From: Rhodobacteraceae bacterium bin131
Lineage (GTDB): Bacteria > Pseudomonadota > Alphaproteobacteria > Rhodobacterales > Rhodobacteraceae
Length of the DNA: 34,839 nucleotides
Assembly: GCA_002239085.1 (NCBI GenBank)
Contig: MPNP01000001.1
Location: 113,169-148,007 of the forward strand
Reading direction: 5' to 3'
The position numbers and the translations under genes are program-made. Of the stretch, positions 8,249 through 17,245 are shown piece after piece; position 1 is the first letter of the stretch; every line of letters starts with the position of its first letter. The notes under the pieces are model-generated. The model was given only the letters and a program-made list of their open reading frames with translations. It was not told the DNA's origin and did no database searches.

Positions 8249-10918
8249 ATGACAAGTTTGAATGAAATCCGAACCCATTTTCTAGACTATTTTAATCGTA
8301 ATGATCACCAAGTAGTTCAAAGTTCTCCTTTGGTTCCACGAAACGATGCAACTCTCCTTTTCGTGAATTCGGGAATGGTTCAGTTTAAAAACCTATTCAC
8401 AGGGATTGAGAAACGAGATTATGTACGTGCTTGCACAAGCCAGAAATGCATCAGAGCGGGTGGCAAACATAACGACCTTGATAATGTCGGCTACACGGCG
8501 CGACACCACACCTTTTTTGAAATGCTGGGGAATTTTTCTTTTGGTGACTATTTCAAGGAACAAGCAATCCATTACACGTGGGATCTCCTGACTAGAGGAT
8601 ATGATATTCCGGCCGACCGGCTACTATGTACCGTCTATCATGATGATGATGAAGCCGCGGGATATTGGAAGAAAATTGCCGGCTTCTCTGACGATAAGAT
8701 AATCAAAATTTCTAGCTCTGATAATTTTTGGTCGATGGGTAACACAGGCCCGTGTGGTCCGTGTTCAGAAATATTTTTTGATTATGGTGAAGATATTCCA
8801 GGTGGACCACCTGGATCTCCCGATGAGGATGGGGACCGGTTTGTTGAAATCTGGAATCTTGTCTTCATGCAGTATAATAAAGATGATTCGGGTCAGATGA
8901 ATCCGCTTCCTCGTCCTTGTATTGATACTGGAATGGGACTCGAAAGAATTGGTGCTCTCCTGCAAGGAACTCGCGATAACTACTGCACTGATTTATTTAC
9001 GCGGCTGATTGAGGAGTCAGCAAAGAAAACAGGCACCGATCCATTTAGTGATAAAAATGTTCATCACCGCGTTATTGCTGATCATTTGAGATCAACTGCT
9101 TTTCTGATTGCTGAGGGTGTACTCCCAGCCAAAGAGGGACGGGGGTATGTACTAAGAAGAATAATGCGTCGAGCGATTCGGCACGCTCATTTTCTTGGCT
9201 ATGAAGGTGCGTTACTTCATGAATTATTCCCGCTGCTCGTTCAACTCATGGGTGATGCTTTTCCTGAGCTCGTTCAGAATCAAGACATTGTTAGTGAAAC
9301 TATTAGAGGCGAGGAAAAAAGATTTAAAGAAACACTCGCAAGAGGATTAGAGATATTAAACAAGGAAGCCGGAGATTTGGCAGCTGGAGATCAATTATCT
9401 GGACCAGTTGCTTTCAAACTTTATGATACGTACGGCTTTCCTTTGGACTTAACCCAGGACGTCCTTCGTGAACGAGATATCACCGTTGATGTATCGGAAT
9501 TTGAATCCGAGATGTCAAAACAAAAAATCAAAGCCCGTGCGAGCTGGAGTGGATCTGGAGAGGCAGCTGAGAGTGAGATTTGGTTTAAGATTCAGGAACA
9601 GCATGGTAGTACCGAATTTTTAGGATATGAATATGCTCACTCGCAGGCAGTAATCCTTGCCCTGACGGATGGTAAAGTGGAATTACAGGAAGCATCGACT
9701 GATAGTGAGATTATTGTAGTTACCAATCAAACCCCTTTCTATGCCGAAGCAGGAGGACAAGTTGGTGATACGGGCACAATCAACACTTCGACAGGACGAC
9801 TTAAAGTTACCGACACCCAGAAACATGTTGGAGTTTATGCCCACCACTGTAAAGTCTTAAAGGGTTATGTTCGTGTCAACGATGATGCTGATTTGAGAGT
9901 TGATGATACCCGAAGACAAAAAATCAAACAGAATCATTCTGCAACTCACCTTCTAAACGAGGCCTTGAGGCGATGTTTGGGAAGTCATGTAGTTCAAAAA
10001 GGATCGCTTAATGATGCAAATCGCTTGCGGTTTGACTTTGCACACTCACAGCCACTGAATTTAGAAGAGCTTGCCAAAGTTGAGGAGACCGTAAACCAAA
10101 AAATATTTGAAAATGCTCCGGTAAAGATCTCAATTATGGGACTTGAAGAAGCATTAGGAACAGGGGCCCAAGCCATGTTTGGAGAAAAGTATGACGATGA
10201 AGTTCGAGTCGTTTCAATGGGTTACGAAGACATGAATGGTGAATCTATTAATACGGATGCATTTTCAAAGGAATTGTGCGGGGGAATTCACGTGAATTCA
10301 ACGTCTGAAATCGGACTGTTTGTAGTAACTGGTGAGAGTTCAATTGCATCAGGTATTCGACGGGTTGAAGCACTGACAGGAAAGAGGGCATTAGATTATT
10401 TACGAACAATGGATCAACTCATGGCAGAGACATCACTTAAGCTTAAGGTGCCCCCGAAAGAAATACCCCATACAGTTGCCGCTTTGCTCAAAGAAAAAAA
10501 TCAATTGCGAAAAGAATTAGAGGCCATGCGAAGAGAGAAGTTTTCGGCTCCTGCCAACGAAGAAAAGGGTTTACAATTTCAGAAGAATTTTACCTGGGGG
10601 CAATTGATTGGAAGGATAATCAAGGGTTTGCCCCCTGCAGAAATATCAGGAATAATAGATAATGAAAAAGTTCGGGTAATGTCTGGAATTATCTTGCTCG
10701 TTTCGGAGTTTGAAGGTAAGGCGTCAATTGCCGTTGGAGTGACAGATAATTTAACTGATCGCTTTTCAGCCATTGACCTAACCAAGCGCCTCGTTCCTAT
10801 TGTTGAAGGAAAGGGCGGGGGAGGTCGACCTGACTTCGCTCGCGGGGGTGGCCCCAATGCCACTCATTTGGATAAAGTATTAGTAACTGCCAAAGAATTG
10901 TTTAAGGAGGAATCATGA
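8249..10918 (+). CDS. alaS: Alanyl-tRNA synthetase
   Basis: This cytosolic class II synthetase charges tRNA-Ala and edits mis-acylated Ser/Gly. The 889-aa product has the full family architecture. The N-terminal catalytic domain carries FNRNDHQVVQSSPLVPRNDATLLFVNSGMVQFKN, ARHHTFFEMLGNFSFGDYFK, NTGPCGPCSEIFFD and GMGLERI. The editing domain has the HSATHLLNEAL zinc His pair and the late KELCGGIHVNST Cys/His. The C-terminal DHHA1/C-Ala domain has GKGGGGRPDFARGGGPN. The start matches the usual family N-terminus (MTSLNEIRTHFLDYF), although no good Shine-Dalgarno is visible. The stop overlaps the start of the DUF1330 gene by ATGA, implying coupled translation. Confidence 0.99.
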   Translation: MTSLNEIRTHFLDYFNRNDHQVVQSSPLVPRNDATLLFVNSGMVQFKNLFTGIEKRDYVRACTSQKCIRAGGKHNDLDNVGYTARHHTFFEMLGNFSFGDYFKEQAIHYTWDLLTRGYDIPADRLLCTVYHDDDEAAGYWKKIAGFSDDKIIKISSSDNFWSMGNTGPCGPCSEIFFDYGEDIPGGPPGSPDEDGDRFVEIWNLVFMQYNKDDSGQMNPLPRPCIDTGMGLERIGALLQGTRDNYCTDLFTRLIEESAKKTGTDPFSDKNVHHRVIADHLRSTAFLIAEGVLPAKEGRGYVLRRIMRRAIRHAHFLGYEGALLHELFPLLVQLMGDAFPELVQNQDIVSETIRGEEKRFKETLARGLEILNKEAGDLAAGDQLSGPVAFKLYDTYGFPLDLTQDVLRERDITVDVSEFESEMSKQKIKARASWSGSGEAAESEIWFKIQEQHGSTEFLGYEYAHSQAVILALTDGKVELQEASTDSEIIVVTNQTPFYAEAGGQVGDTGTINTSTGRLKVTDTQKHVGVYAHHCKVLKGYVRVNDDADLRVDDTRRQKIKQNHSATHLLNEALRRCLGSHVVQKGSLNDANRLRFDFAHSQPLNLEELAKVEETVNQKIFENAPVKISIMGLEEALGTGAQAMFGEKYDDEVRVVSMGYEDMNGESINTDAFSKELCGGIHVNSTSEIGLFVVTGESSIASGIRRVEALTGKRALDYLRTMDQLMAETSLKLKVPPKEIPHTVAALLKEKNQLRKELEAMRREKFSAPANEEKGLQFQKNFTWGQLIGRIIKGLPPAEISGIIDNEKVRVMSGIILLVSEFEGKASIAVGVTDNLTDRFSAIDLTKRLVPIVEGKGGGGRPDFARGGGPNATHLDKVLVTAKELFKEES

Positions 10919-11199
10919 AAGGATATTGGATTGCCCGCGTTGATGTAACAGACGAGGATACATACGGAAAGTATGCTATTCTCGCTACTAAGGCGATTGA
11001 AGAACATGGCGGTCGGTTTTTGGCCCGAGGAGGCCGATTTATTGCAAAAGAGGGTCAAGCCCGAGACCGCAATGTGGTTGTTGAGTTTGAAAGTTTGGAA
11101 AATGCCGAGAAGTGTTACAATTCAGAGACATACAAAGAAGCTCTTGAACTTGCTCAATCATCTTCGGTTCGAGAATTTATAATACTAGAGGGAGTTTGA
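10915..11199 (+). CDS. DUF1330 family protein
   Basis: This 94-aa protein has the ferredoxin-like alpha+beta (dimeric barrel) pattern of DUF1330. It opens with MKGYWIARVDVTDEDTYGKYAILATKAIEEHGGRFLARGG and continues with RNVVVEFESLENAEKCYNSETYKEALELA, both typical of the family. The function is unknown; members are soluble and often linked to housekeeping genes. It overlaps alaS by 4 bp (ATGA) and has GGAGG just upstream inside alaS, so it is probably cotranslated. The following 285 bp before bufA hold a 9-bp hairpin (11247-11268) and a likely bufA promoter. Confidence 0.9.
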   Translation: MKGYWIARVDVTDEDTYGKYAILATKAIEEHGGRFLARGGRFIAKEGQARDRNVVVEFESLENAEKCYNSETYKEALELAQSSSVREFIILEGV

Positions 11200-11246
11200 A
11201 ATCGTCAAAACAGTTTCGTCTGTGTTGTACATTTTTCACCGAACTG

Positions 11247-11268
11247 AGTTTAGTTCGTCAACTAAACT
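11247..11268. terminator. Stem-loop after the alaS-DUF1330 unit, possible terminator without T-run
   Basis: AGTTTAGTT (11247-11255) and its exact complement AACTAAACT (11260-11268) enclose a CGTC loop. It lies 48 bp past the DUF1330 stop. No T-tract follows on the plus strand, so it could be a weak or Rho-assisted terminator, an RNA-stabilising hairpin, or an operator. Confidence 0.35.
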
Positions 11269-11418
11269 GACTCGAATTACTCCGAAAGTTCCAACTTCAC
11301 GGCAATTAGATTTAATTTTTGCCTTGGGAAATTTACCTCTGATATTCAAGCAAACAATAAAAATGTAGCAAGAAAACAACATGAAAATTCAACATTTAGT
11401 TACTTGTCAATTACTATC

Positions 11419-11447
11419 TTGATTTTGATTAAGTCGTTAACATATTA
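11419..11447 (+). promoter_or_regulatory. Candidate sigma-70-type promoter of the bufferin operon
   Basis: TTGATT (11419-11424), a 17-bp spacer and ATATTA (11442-11447) lie 38-66 bp before the bufA start. They are followed by an AT-rich leader and the strong AGAGGAGG ribosome site (11471-11478), six bases before ATG. I did not see a recognisable ECF-sigma or copper-regulator motif. The assignment rests on spacing and partial consensus only. Confidence 0.35.
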
Positions 11448-11484
11448 CCCATATTAATTATTATTATTTTAGAGGAGGTAAAGT

Positions 11485-11775
11485 ATGCCAATTAATACGA
11501 AATCAATAGCCGTTGCCAGCGCAGTTGTTGCCGCTTTTGCAACGACTGGAACAATTGCCAATGCTCAAGAATCAGAAAAATGCTATGGTGTTTCTCTGGC
11601 GGGAGAGAATGATTGTGCCGCTGGTCCAGGTACTACTTGTGCTGGTACATCAACTGTAGATTATCAAGGAAACGCTTGGACTCTTGTCCCAGCCGGAACA
11701 TGCGCGGATATTGAACTTCCTGACGGTCGGATTGGTTCACTTGAGGAACTAGAGCGCGACCTTCCAGAAAGTTAA
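11485..11775 (+). CDS. bufA: Bufferin-type RiPP precursor (DUF2282), secreted Cys-rich peptide
   Basis: This is a 96-aa precursor of the DUF2282 / BufA1 family. Residues 1-27 form a Sec-type signal peptide: a short basic start, a hydrophobic Ala/Val core, and an ANA|QE cleavage site. The mature part carries four cysteines, Cys33 (EKCYGV), Cys44 (ENDCAAG), Cys52 (TTCAGTS) and Cys73 (AGTCADI), then the WTLVPAGTC segment and an acidic tail. This spacing is that of bufferins, in which an MNIO enzyme modifies Cys residues. In the studied Caulobacter bufferin, as I recall it, the central cysteines become thiooxazoles and the peptide binds copper in the periplasm. A strong AGAGGAGG site precedes the ATG, fitting high expression. 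The genes for its modifying enzyme and partner follow at once. The function here is inferred from family and context. Confidence 0.88.
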   Translation: MPINTKSIAVASAVVAAFATTGTIANAQESEKCYGVSLAGENDCAAGPGTTCAGTSTVDYQGNAWTLVPAGTCADIELPDGRIGSLEELERDLPES

Positions 11776-11808
11776 TCGTAATTTGAATCAAGAAAGGCTC
11801 TTGGGAAA

Positions 11809-12681
11809 TTGACCTACTATACTGCTAAATCCCCAAGAGCATGCACTTTACCCTCTAAACCCGGGGTGGGATACAAAAGTGTCCATTTTTCCGACATCCT
11901 TACCAATTCAAATGATGTTGCTTGGTTAGAAATCCATGCCGAGAACTACATGGGCGCTGGAGGCAGGCCGATTGCGCAACTGAAAAGGCTAAGGGAGGAT
12001 TTTCCTATTTCTTGCCATGGAGTAGGGCTGTCTATTGGAGGTGAGCAGCCCCTTGACCAGGATCACCTCAAAAGGTTGAAGTTTCTTATATCGTGGCTTG
12101 AACCCGCTGTTTTCTCCGAGCATTTAGCTTGGTCAACCCATGAGGGTCATTATTATAATGATCTATTACCCCTTCCTTATACCCATAAAACTCTTGAAAA
12201 AGTCACTTCACATATTGACAAGGTTCAGAATTTTCTACAAAGACCAATGCTTTTAGAGAACCCTTCAAATTACCTTGAGTTTGAGGAGAGTGACTTTAGC
12301 GAAATTGAGTTCATCAAGGAAATCACCAAAATCACCGGTTGCGGCCTGCTCCTTGACGTAAATAATGTGTATGTATCTTCTGTTAATCGAGGATGGGACC
12401 CTTATCAATACATTGATGAATTTCCTATTAAAAAAGTTTACGAAATTCACCTTGGTGGGCATAAACCCGAAATTGATTCAGAAGGCAATGTGGTTTTAAT
12501 CGACAATCATGCTTCAGAAGTGGTTGACCCTGTTTGGAAGCTATATGAATATCTCTTGAAATCAAGTGGACCTCGGCCAACGCTCATTGAATGGGATAAT
12601 GATGTCCCCTCATGGGAAGTCCTTTCGTCCGAAGTCACTTTAGCAAACGAAATTCTTGAAAGTCTTTATGAAAAGGCCTAG
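11809..12681 (+). CDS. bufB: MNIO (DUF692) multinuclear iron oxidative enzyme, bufferin maturase
   Basis: This is a 290-aa TIM-barrel enzyme of the DUF692/MNIO family, expected to hold two or three iron ions and oxidatively rearrange Cys residues of the precursor. Metal-ligand segments are all visible in order: GVGYKSVHFSDI (His), WLEIHAENYMG (Glu/Asn), SCHGVGLSIGG (His), SEHLAWS (Glu/His), LLENPSNYLEF (Glu/Asn), LLDVNNVYVSS (Asp/Asn), YEIHLGGH (His), VLIDNHASEVVDPVW (Asp/His) and TLIEWDNDVPSW (Glu). None appears to be lost, so it should be active. The start is TTG at 11809 after AAGAAAGG, 33 bp behind bufA. It overlaps the partner gene by 14 bp. No signal peptide is present, so it acts in the cytosol before export of the precursor. 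Confidence 0.92.
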   Translation: MTYYTAKSPRACTLPSKPGVGYKSVHFSDILTNSNDVAWLEIHAENYMGAGGRPIAQLKRLREDFPISCHGVGLSIGGEQPLDQDHLKRLKFLISWLEPAVFSEHLAWSTHEGHYYNDLLPLPYTHKTLEKVTSHIDKVQNFLQRPMLLENPSNYLEFEESDFSEIEFIKEITKITGCGLLLDVNNVYVSSVNRGWDPYQYIDEFPIKKVYEIHLGGHKPEIDSEGNVVLIDNHASEVVDPVWKLYEYLLKSSGPRPTLIEWDNDVPSWEVLSSEVTLANEILESLYEKA

Positions 12682-13429
12682 TGAAGTAAGCCCTTCTTCA
12701 TTTATTGACGCAATCCGAAATCCTGAACTTCCTGTCCCCACTGGTCTTAAAATTAACCAAGGGGACATTAATAAGCGCTATGCGATCTATCGCAATAATG
12801 TTACTACGAGCCTGATTGATGCCCTCGAAGTTGCATTTCCGATTGTTCAAAAACTTGTTGGTAATGAATTTTTTCAGGCAATGGCGGTGATATATATTCG
12901 CTGTTATCCTCCTGAATCACCTCTTCTTATGTATTACGGGAAAAACTTGCCAGAATTTCTAAAGGACTTTGAACCTGTAAAACAATTGAGTTATCTGTCT
13001 GATATAGCCACTCTTGAGGTTGAGTTAAGAAATGCTTACCACGCGACAGACAATAATAATTTTGACCCCAATGAATTTGAAACTCTAAGCCCTCTCAAAG
13101 TGCTAAATTCTAAGGTTGTTTTTGCCGATGCTGTGCGATTACTCGCATCGGAATTTCCAATTTACAGTATTTGGCTAGCGAACGCTCAAGGGGGGCCAAA
13201 AAATTTCGGCAGTTCAGAAAAGCTAATTATCACCCGCCCTGAATTTGACCCTCATATTCGCAAACTGACTGATGGAGAATATGTGTTCCTTAAATCTCTG
13301 AACGATACCAATACAATTGGTGAGGCGGCAGCAAAGTTGGATGATGTTAAGGGGAAGGAATCTGTGAATATTGAATCATTGGTCAAGTATTTAATTGCTG
13401 AAAAAGCTATCAATCGAATAGTGTTATAA
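12668..13429 (+). CDS. bufC: DUF2063 family partner of the MNIO enzyme (BufC-like)
   Basis: This is a 253-aa protein with the DUF2063 N-terminal domain: RYAIYRNNVTTSLIDALEVAFPIVQKLVGNEFFQAMA, then PPESPLLMYYGKNLPEFLKDF and YLSDIATLEVELRNAYHA. A smaller C-terminal domain follows (residues about 170-253; FLKSLNDTNTIGEAAAKL), which may correspond to the winged, RRE-like precursor-binding part described for MNIO partners. It is required with the MNIO enzyme for Cys modification in related systems. I chose ATG 12668 because the longer TTG start (12656) adds only four residues inside bufB. The overlap with bufB is 14 bp, implying coupled translation. It is cytosolic. Confidence 0.88.
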   Translation: MKRPSEVSPSSFIDAIRNPELPVPTGLKINQGDINKRYAIYRNNVTTSLIDALEVAFPIVQKLVGNEFFQAMAVIYIRCYPPESPLLMYYGKNLPEFLKDFEPVKQLSYLSDIATLEVELRNAYHATDNNNFDPNEFETLSPLKVLNSKVVFADAVRLLASEFPIYSIWLANAQGGPKNFGSSEKLIITRPEFDPHIRKLTDGEYVFLKSLNDTNTIGEAAAKLDDVKGKESVNIESLVKYLIAEKAINRIVL

Positions 13430-13471
13430 TAAATCTTACAAATTAATTCTTTAATTAAGCGAGGTGACGAC

Positions 13472-14035
13472 TTGTTTGTGTTTCGATTATACAGTTGGTT
13501 AACTCAACTCATCGGTAAAATATTACCTGAATGGCTTCTACCGTTATTCGCTCGAATAATTTTCTTGGGGGTTCTTTTTGTACCTTACTGGCGTTCTGCT
13601 ATTACTAAATTTGGTGAGGGTTTAACTGGTTTATTTGTCATGAGCCCAGGAGCTTATGTACAAATTTTTCCTAAGGCAATGGAGTCGGTGGGATATGATA
13701 AATCACAACTAAGCGCTTTCCATCACCTGATCGTATTTTTTGGAACATATTCAGAAATTATACTTCCAGTACTGATCGTAGTGGGATTGGCAACTCAGTT
13801 GGCCGCATTAGGAATGATAGGATTCTTGATTGTGCAAAGCTGGGTTGATGTTTTCGGGCATGGTTTAAGTGGAGGAGATATTGGCTCTTGGTTTGATAAT
13901 GTACCGTACTCAATATTATTTGACCAAAGGGCATTTTGGATATTCTTACTTTTATACCTAGTTATTAAAGGTGCCGGTAAGTTTTCGCTTGATACCCTTG
14001 TTTGCAGGATGATTTCTAATTCTCAGAAAAGCTAG
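13472..14035 (+). CDS. DoxX family membrane protein of the bufferin operon
   Basis: This 187-aa protein is predicted to lie in the inner membrane with four helices: roughly residues 22-40 (LLPLFARIIFLGVLFVPYW), 85-108, 110-130 and 148-166. The WLLPLFARIIFLGVLFVPYWRSAITKF opening and the FGTYSEIILPVLIVVGLATQLAALGMIGFL repeat are DoxX/DUF417-like. DoxX proteins often close bufferin/MNIO operons and are thought to assist redox or metal handling, but no biochemical role is proven. The start is TTG 13472 behind GAGGTGA (GTG 13478 is possible), 42 bp after bufC. The next 246 bp up to icd (convergent) show no convincing terminator. Confidence 0.85.
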   Translation: MFVFRLYSWLTQLIGKILPEWLLPLFARIIFLGVLFVPYWRSAITKFGEGLTGLFVMSPGAYVQIFPKAMESVGYDKSQLSAFHHLIVFFGTYSEIILPVLIVVGLATQLAALGMIGFLIVQSWVDVFGHGLSGGDIGSWFDNVPYSILFDQRAFWIFLLLYLVIKGAGKFSLDTLVCRMISNSQKS

Positions 14036-14281
14036 TGCCGGATAAACGGAAATAACCAGTTTCTAACTTTCAAAACTAGCTATAATCAGCGGCCAAAAAT
14101 AAAAAGTTTATCATTTGTAATCGAAGAAATATACACAATAAGTTTCGTAAACAAAGAGGATTTTTTGGTTTCAAGCGGTTAGAATCATGAGAATGAAATT
14201 GAACGCACTGAACTTACTTTGATAGTCTTCTCAGTATATCCAGATTAGCGAGTTGGTTTTATCTCTATTGGATTCGATAAA

Positions 14282-15490
14282 TTATTGAGAAGAGGCCAAA
14301 TTCTCTTCAACCTTGTCCAAAAACTCATCAGTTGTCAACCAACTTTGATCTGGGCCAACCAATAGGGCAAGGTCTTTGGTCATAAAACCACTCTCAACAG
14401 TATCAACAACTATCTTTTCAAGGGTTGAGGCAAATTGATTTAGTTCTTGGTTATCATCAAGTTTTGCGCGATGAAGCAGTCCACCTGTCCAAGCATAAAT
14501 GGAGGCAATAGAGTTTGTTGAAGTCTGATTGCCGGCTTGATGTTGTCTGAAGTGCCTAGTTACTGTTCCATGGGCGGCTTCTGATTCGACAACTTTGCCG
14601 TCAGGTGTCATCAATTTAGATGCCATTAGTCCTAGTGAGCCATATCCTTGAGCAACTGTGTCCGATTGAACATCACCATCGTAATTCTTACAGGCCCACA
14701 CAAAACCACCGCTCCATTTAAGTGCTGAAGCTACCATATCGTCAATTAAGCGATGCTCATAAAAAATACCTAAAGCTTCAAATTGCTCTTTGAATTCGGT
14801 TTCATAAATGCTTTGAAAAATATCTTTAAATCGACCGTCATAAACCTTCAGGATGGTATTTTTGGTGGAAAGGTACACGGGCCAGCCAAGCGACAATCCA
14901 TAATTCAGTGATGCACGAGCAAAGTCCTCAATTGACTTATCCAAGTTATACATCCCCATTACAATTCCTGAGGAGGGAGCGTCATATACCTCTCGCTCAA
15001 TGACTTCACCAGTATTTCCTTCAAATTTAAGAGTGATTTTTCCAGCACTCGGAAACCTGAAATCAGTGGCTCGATATTGATCTCCAAATGCATGGCGTCC
15101 GATCACAATAGGTTGAGTCCAACCAGGTACTAACTTGGGAATATTTTTACAGATGATCGGGGACCGAAAAACAACCCCGCCAAGAATATTACGTATAGTC
15201 CCATTCGGAGAACGATACATTTTCTTGAGGTCAAATTCTTTTACCCGAGCTTCGTCAGGTGTAATCGTGGCACATTTAACTCCGACGCCGACTTCTTTGA
15301 TTTTATTTGCGGCATCTACTGTTATTTGATCATCGGTACGGTCTCGCTCTTCAATTCCTAAATCATAGTACAGTAGATCTAAGTTGAGATACGGTAAGAT
15401 AAGTTTTTTCTTGATTTTATCCCAAATGATGCGTGTCATCTCATCGCCGTCAATTTCCACGACGGGATTTTCAACATTGATTTTAGTCAT
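14282..15490 (-). CDS. icd: NADP-dependent isocitrate dehydrogenase
   Basis: This is a TCA-cycle enzyme that oxidatively decarboxylates isocitrate to 2-oxoglutarate with NADP+. The 402-aa product is of the eukaryote-like homodimeric subfamily: [17 protein letters not shown] at the start, [33 protein letters not shown] (substrate-binding Ser/Asn/Arg), [48 protein letters not shown] (metal-binding Asp residues) and [37 protein letters not shown] (NADP-binding). The start is ATG with AGGT upstream. It lies 67 bp downstream of katA on the same strand and converges with the bufferin operon. Nearness to recA-alaS is a familiar alphaproteobacterial arrangement. No oddity is seen. Confidence 0.98.
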   Translation of the reverse strand: MTKINVENPVVEIDGDEMTRIIWDKIKKKLILPYLNLDLLYYDLGIEERDRTDDQITVDAANKIKEVGVGVKCATITPDEARVKEFDLKKMYRSPNGTIRNILGGVVFRSPIICKNIPKLVPGWTQPIVIGRHAFGDQYRATDFRFPSAGKITLKFEGNTGEVIEREVYDAPSSGIVMGMYNLDKSIEDFARASLNYGLSLGWPVYLSTKNTILKVYDGRFKDIFQSIYETEFKEQFEALGIFYEHRLIDDMVASALKWSGGFVWACKNYDGDVQSDTVAQGYGSLGLMASKLMTPDGKVVESEAAHGTVTRHFRQHQAGNQTSTNSIASIYAWTGGLLHRAKLDDNQELNQFASTLEKIVVDTVESGFMTKDLALLVGPDQSWLTTDEFLDKVEENLASSQ

Positions 15491-15557
15491 AAAAATTTAC
15501 CTAATCATTTAAATATCGTTTTCCCGAATTGCCACAAATGCTCCTCAACTCACTATT

Positions 15558-17003
15558 TTACAGCTGTTTAAGGGCAGACCGGATTCCGTCGCTATAGTCA
15601 GGAGAAATTTTAGTATAATGACCGAGTGCTCTTTCAATGATATCCTTCGGTACTCCTACCATTGACGCCGCTGTATTGCTATAAAGTCTTTGCTGTTGTT
15701 CGAGTGTCATTAGATCATGCAATGCTCGTGGCTGGGTATAATTATCGTTTCCATCGTGTCGGTCATATCTTGCAGCATCGCCATCAATTTTTAGGGGTGG
15801 CTCCAGAAATGAATGGTCCTCTTGTGGCCCATTGAATGAATTGGGTTCATAATAAGCGTCAACTGAACCAGTTGATTGACCAAAGAAATTCATTAACCCA
15901 TCCTTATGATAATGGTTAACTGGGCATCGGGGCCGATTCACAGGTAAAGCTTCGTAATGGGTTCCTAACCGATAGCGGTGGGCGTCAGCATAAGAGAATA
16001 TACGCGATTGTAAAACTTTGTCAGGGCTAAACCCAATTCCTGGCACGATATTGGAAGGGCTGAATGCGACCTGTTCAAGTTCTGCAAAGTAATTTTCAGG
16101 ATTCTTATTCAACTCCATTATTCCGACTTCAATTAAGGGAAAGTCTTTATGCGGCCAGACTTTGGTTAAATCAAATGGATTAAAGGGCTGATTTTCCGCC
16201 TCTTTTTCAGGCATGACTTGAATGAACATTCGCCATTGCGGAAACTCGCCATTCTCAATGGCTCCAAATAAAGCTTCTTGGTAACCCTCTCGGGTTTTAC
16301 CAACGATTCTGGCACCTTCCTCGTTGGTATAAAATTCATGTCCTTGGAGAGTTTTAAAATGAAACTTTACCCAGACCCTTTCGCCCGAATCATTCCATAA
16401 ACTATATGTGTGTGAACCGTAGCCGTTCATATGCATTGGTGAAATCGGCAATCCTCTATCAGACATTAGGATAGTTACTTGGTGAAGGGATTCAGGAGAT
16501 AAAGACCAATAATCCCACATAGCAGTCGGGGATCTAAGGTTGGTCTTTGGATGTCGCTTCTGTGTATGTATAAAGTCTGGAAACTTATAGGGATCTCTTA
16601 GAAAAAACACGGGGGTGTTGTTACCAACCATATCCCAGTTGCCTTCGTCTGTATAAAACTTAAGAGCAAAACCACGCACATCGCGCTCATGGTCGGCAGC
16701 ACCTAGCTCTCCTGCAACTGTAGAGAATCTAGCGATTAAATCAGTTTTCTTACCAACTTCAGAGAATATTAATGCCCGTGTGTAGTTACTGATATCATTA
16801 GTAATTGTGAGTGTTCCATAAGCTCCCCATCCTTTAGCATGAACCACTCGTTCTGGAATTCGTTCACGGTTTTGGTGAGCTAGTTTTTCAATTAACTGAT
16901 AATCCTGAATGAGCAGGGGACCCCTCGGACCCGCAGTTATTGAATTTTGGTTATCGGGGATTGGTGCTCCAGCGGTAGTTGTTAGTTGCCGATTTTCTGC
17001 CAT
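15558..17003 (-). CDS. katA: Monofunctional heme catalase (small-subunit, clade 3 type)
   Basis: This enzyme dismutates hydrogen peroxide to water and oxygen. The 481-aa product shows all catalytic landmarks: [12 protein letters not shown] (distal His), [48 protein letters not shown] (distal Asn), [12 protein letters not shown] and [14 protein letters not shown] (proximal heme Tyr). [14 protein letters not shown] follows. The length fits small-subunit NADPH-binding catalases. I chose ATG 17003 because AAGGAA lies directly before it; an upstream TTG at 17021 would add six residues and swallow that site. There is no signal peptide. Two inverted repeats in the divergent gap towards lipA may control it. 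Confidence 0.97.
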   Translation of the reverse strand: MAENRQLTTTAGAPIPDNQNSITAGPRGPLLIQDYQLIEKLAHQNRERIPERVVHAKGWGAYGTLTITNDISNYTRALIFSEVGKKTDLIARFSTVAGELGAADHERDVRGFALKFYTDEGNWDMVGNNTPVFFLRDPYKFPDFIHTQKRHPKTNLRSPTAMWDYWSLSPESLHQVTILMSDRGLPISPMHMNGYGSHTYSLWNDSGERVWVKFHFKTLQGHEFYTNEEGARIVGKTREGYQEALFGAIENGEFPQWRMFIQVMPEKEAENQPFNPFDLTKVWPHKDFPLIEVGIMELNKNPENYFAELEQVAFSPSNIVPGIGFSPDKVLQSRIFSYADAHRYRLGTHYEALPVNRPRCPVNHYHKDGLMNFFGQSTGSVDAYYEPNSFNGPQEDHSFLEPPLKIDGDAARYDRHDGNDNYTQPRALHDLMTLEQQQRLYSNTAASMVGVPKDIIERALGHYTKISPDYSDGIRSALKQL

Positions 17004-17076
17004 TTTAAATTCCTTTTTCAATCAGGTTACAAGTGCTATAAAGCTGAGAATATAAATTCATATCTATGTTAAAAAC

Positions 17077-17091
17077 AATTGATGTTCAATT
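17077..17091. promoter_or_regulatory. Palindrome in the katA/lipA divergent region (first)
   Basis: AATTGA (17077-17082) and TCAATT (17086-17091) surround a TGT spacer: a perfect 15-bp dyad 74 bp upstream of the chosen katA start. It has operator-like size and position. I cannot match it to a known regulator; OxyR, Fur-family and Irr are candidates only because of the catalase. Confidence 0.35.
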
Positions 17092-17114
17092 TTAATGATG
17101 TCTACGCTCAATAA

Positions 17115-17140
17115 GATAAAAATTGTACGCAATTTTTGTC
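17115..17140. promoter_or_regulatory. Long inverted repeat in the katA/lipA divergent region (second)
   Basis: AAAAATTG (17118-17125) and CAATTTTT (17130-17137) pair perfectly around TACG. GAT/GTC flanks extend the stem to 11 pairs with one G-T. It lies midway between the two divergent starts, so it could be an operator serving katA, lipA or both. Terminator function seems unlikely at this location. Confidence 0.4.
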
Positions 17141-17245
17141 GAAATAAAGAGATTTATAGCCGTTCTTAAGTTAGACCTTTAAATTACTAATTTAATCAAC
17201 AATTTGAATGCCATAAATTATTTTATACAAGTTCAAAAATCTAAA

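Noticed and set aside
14036-14281. Search for a terminator or small RNA between doxX and icd
   Set aside because: Only stems of 4-5 bp without T-runs were found in this AT-rich convergent gap. Nothing to annotate.
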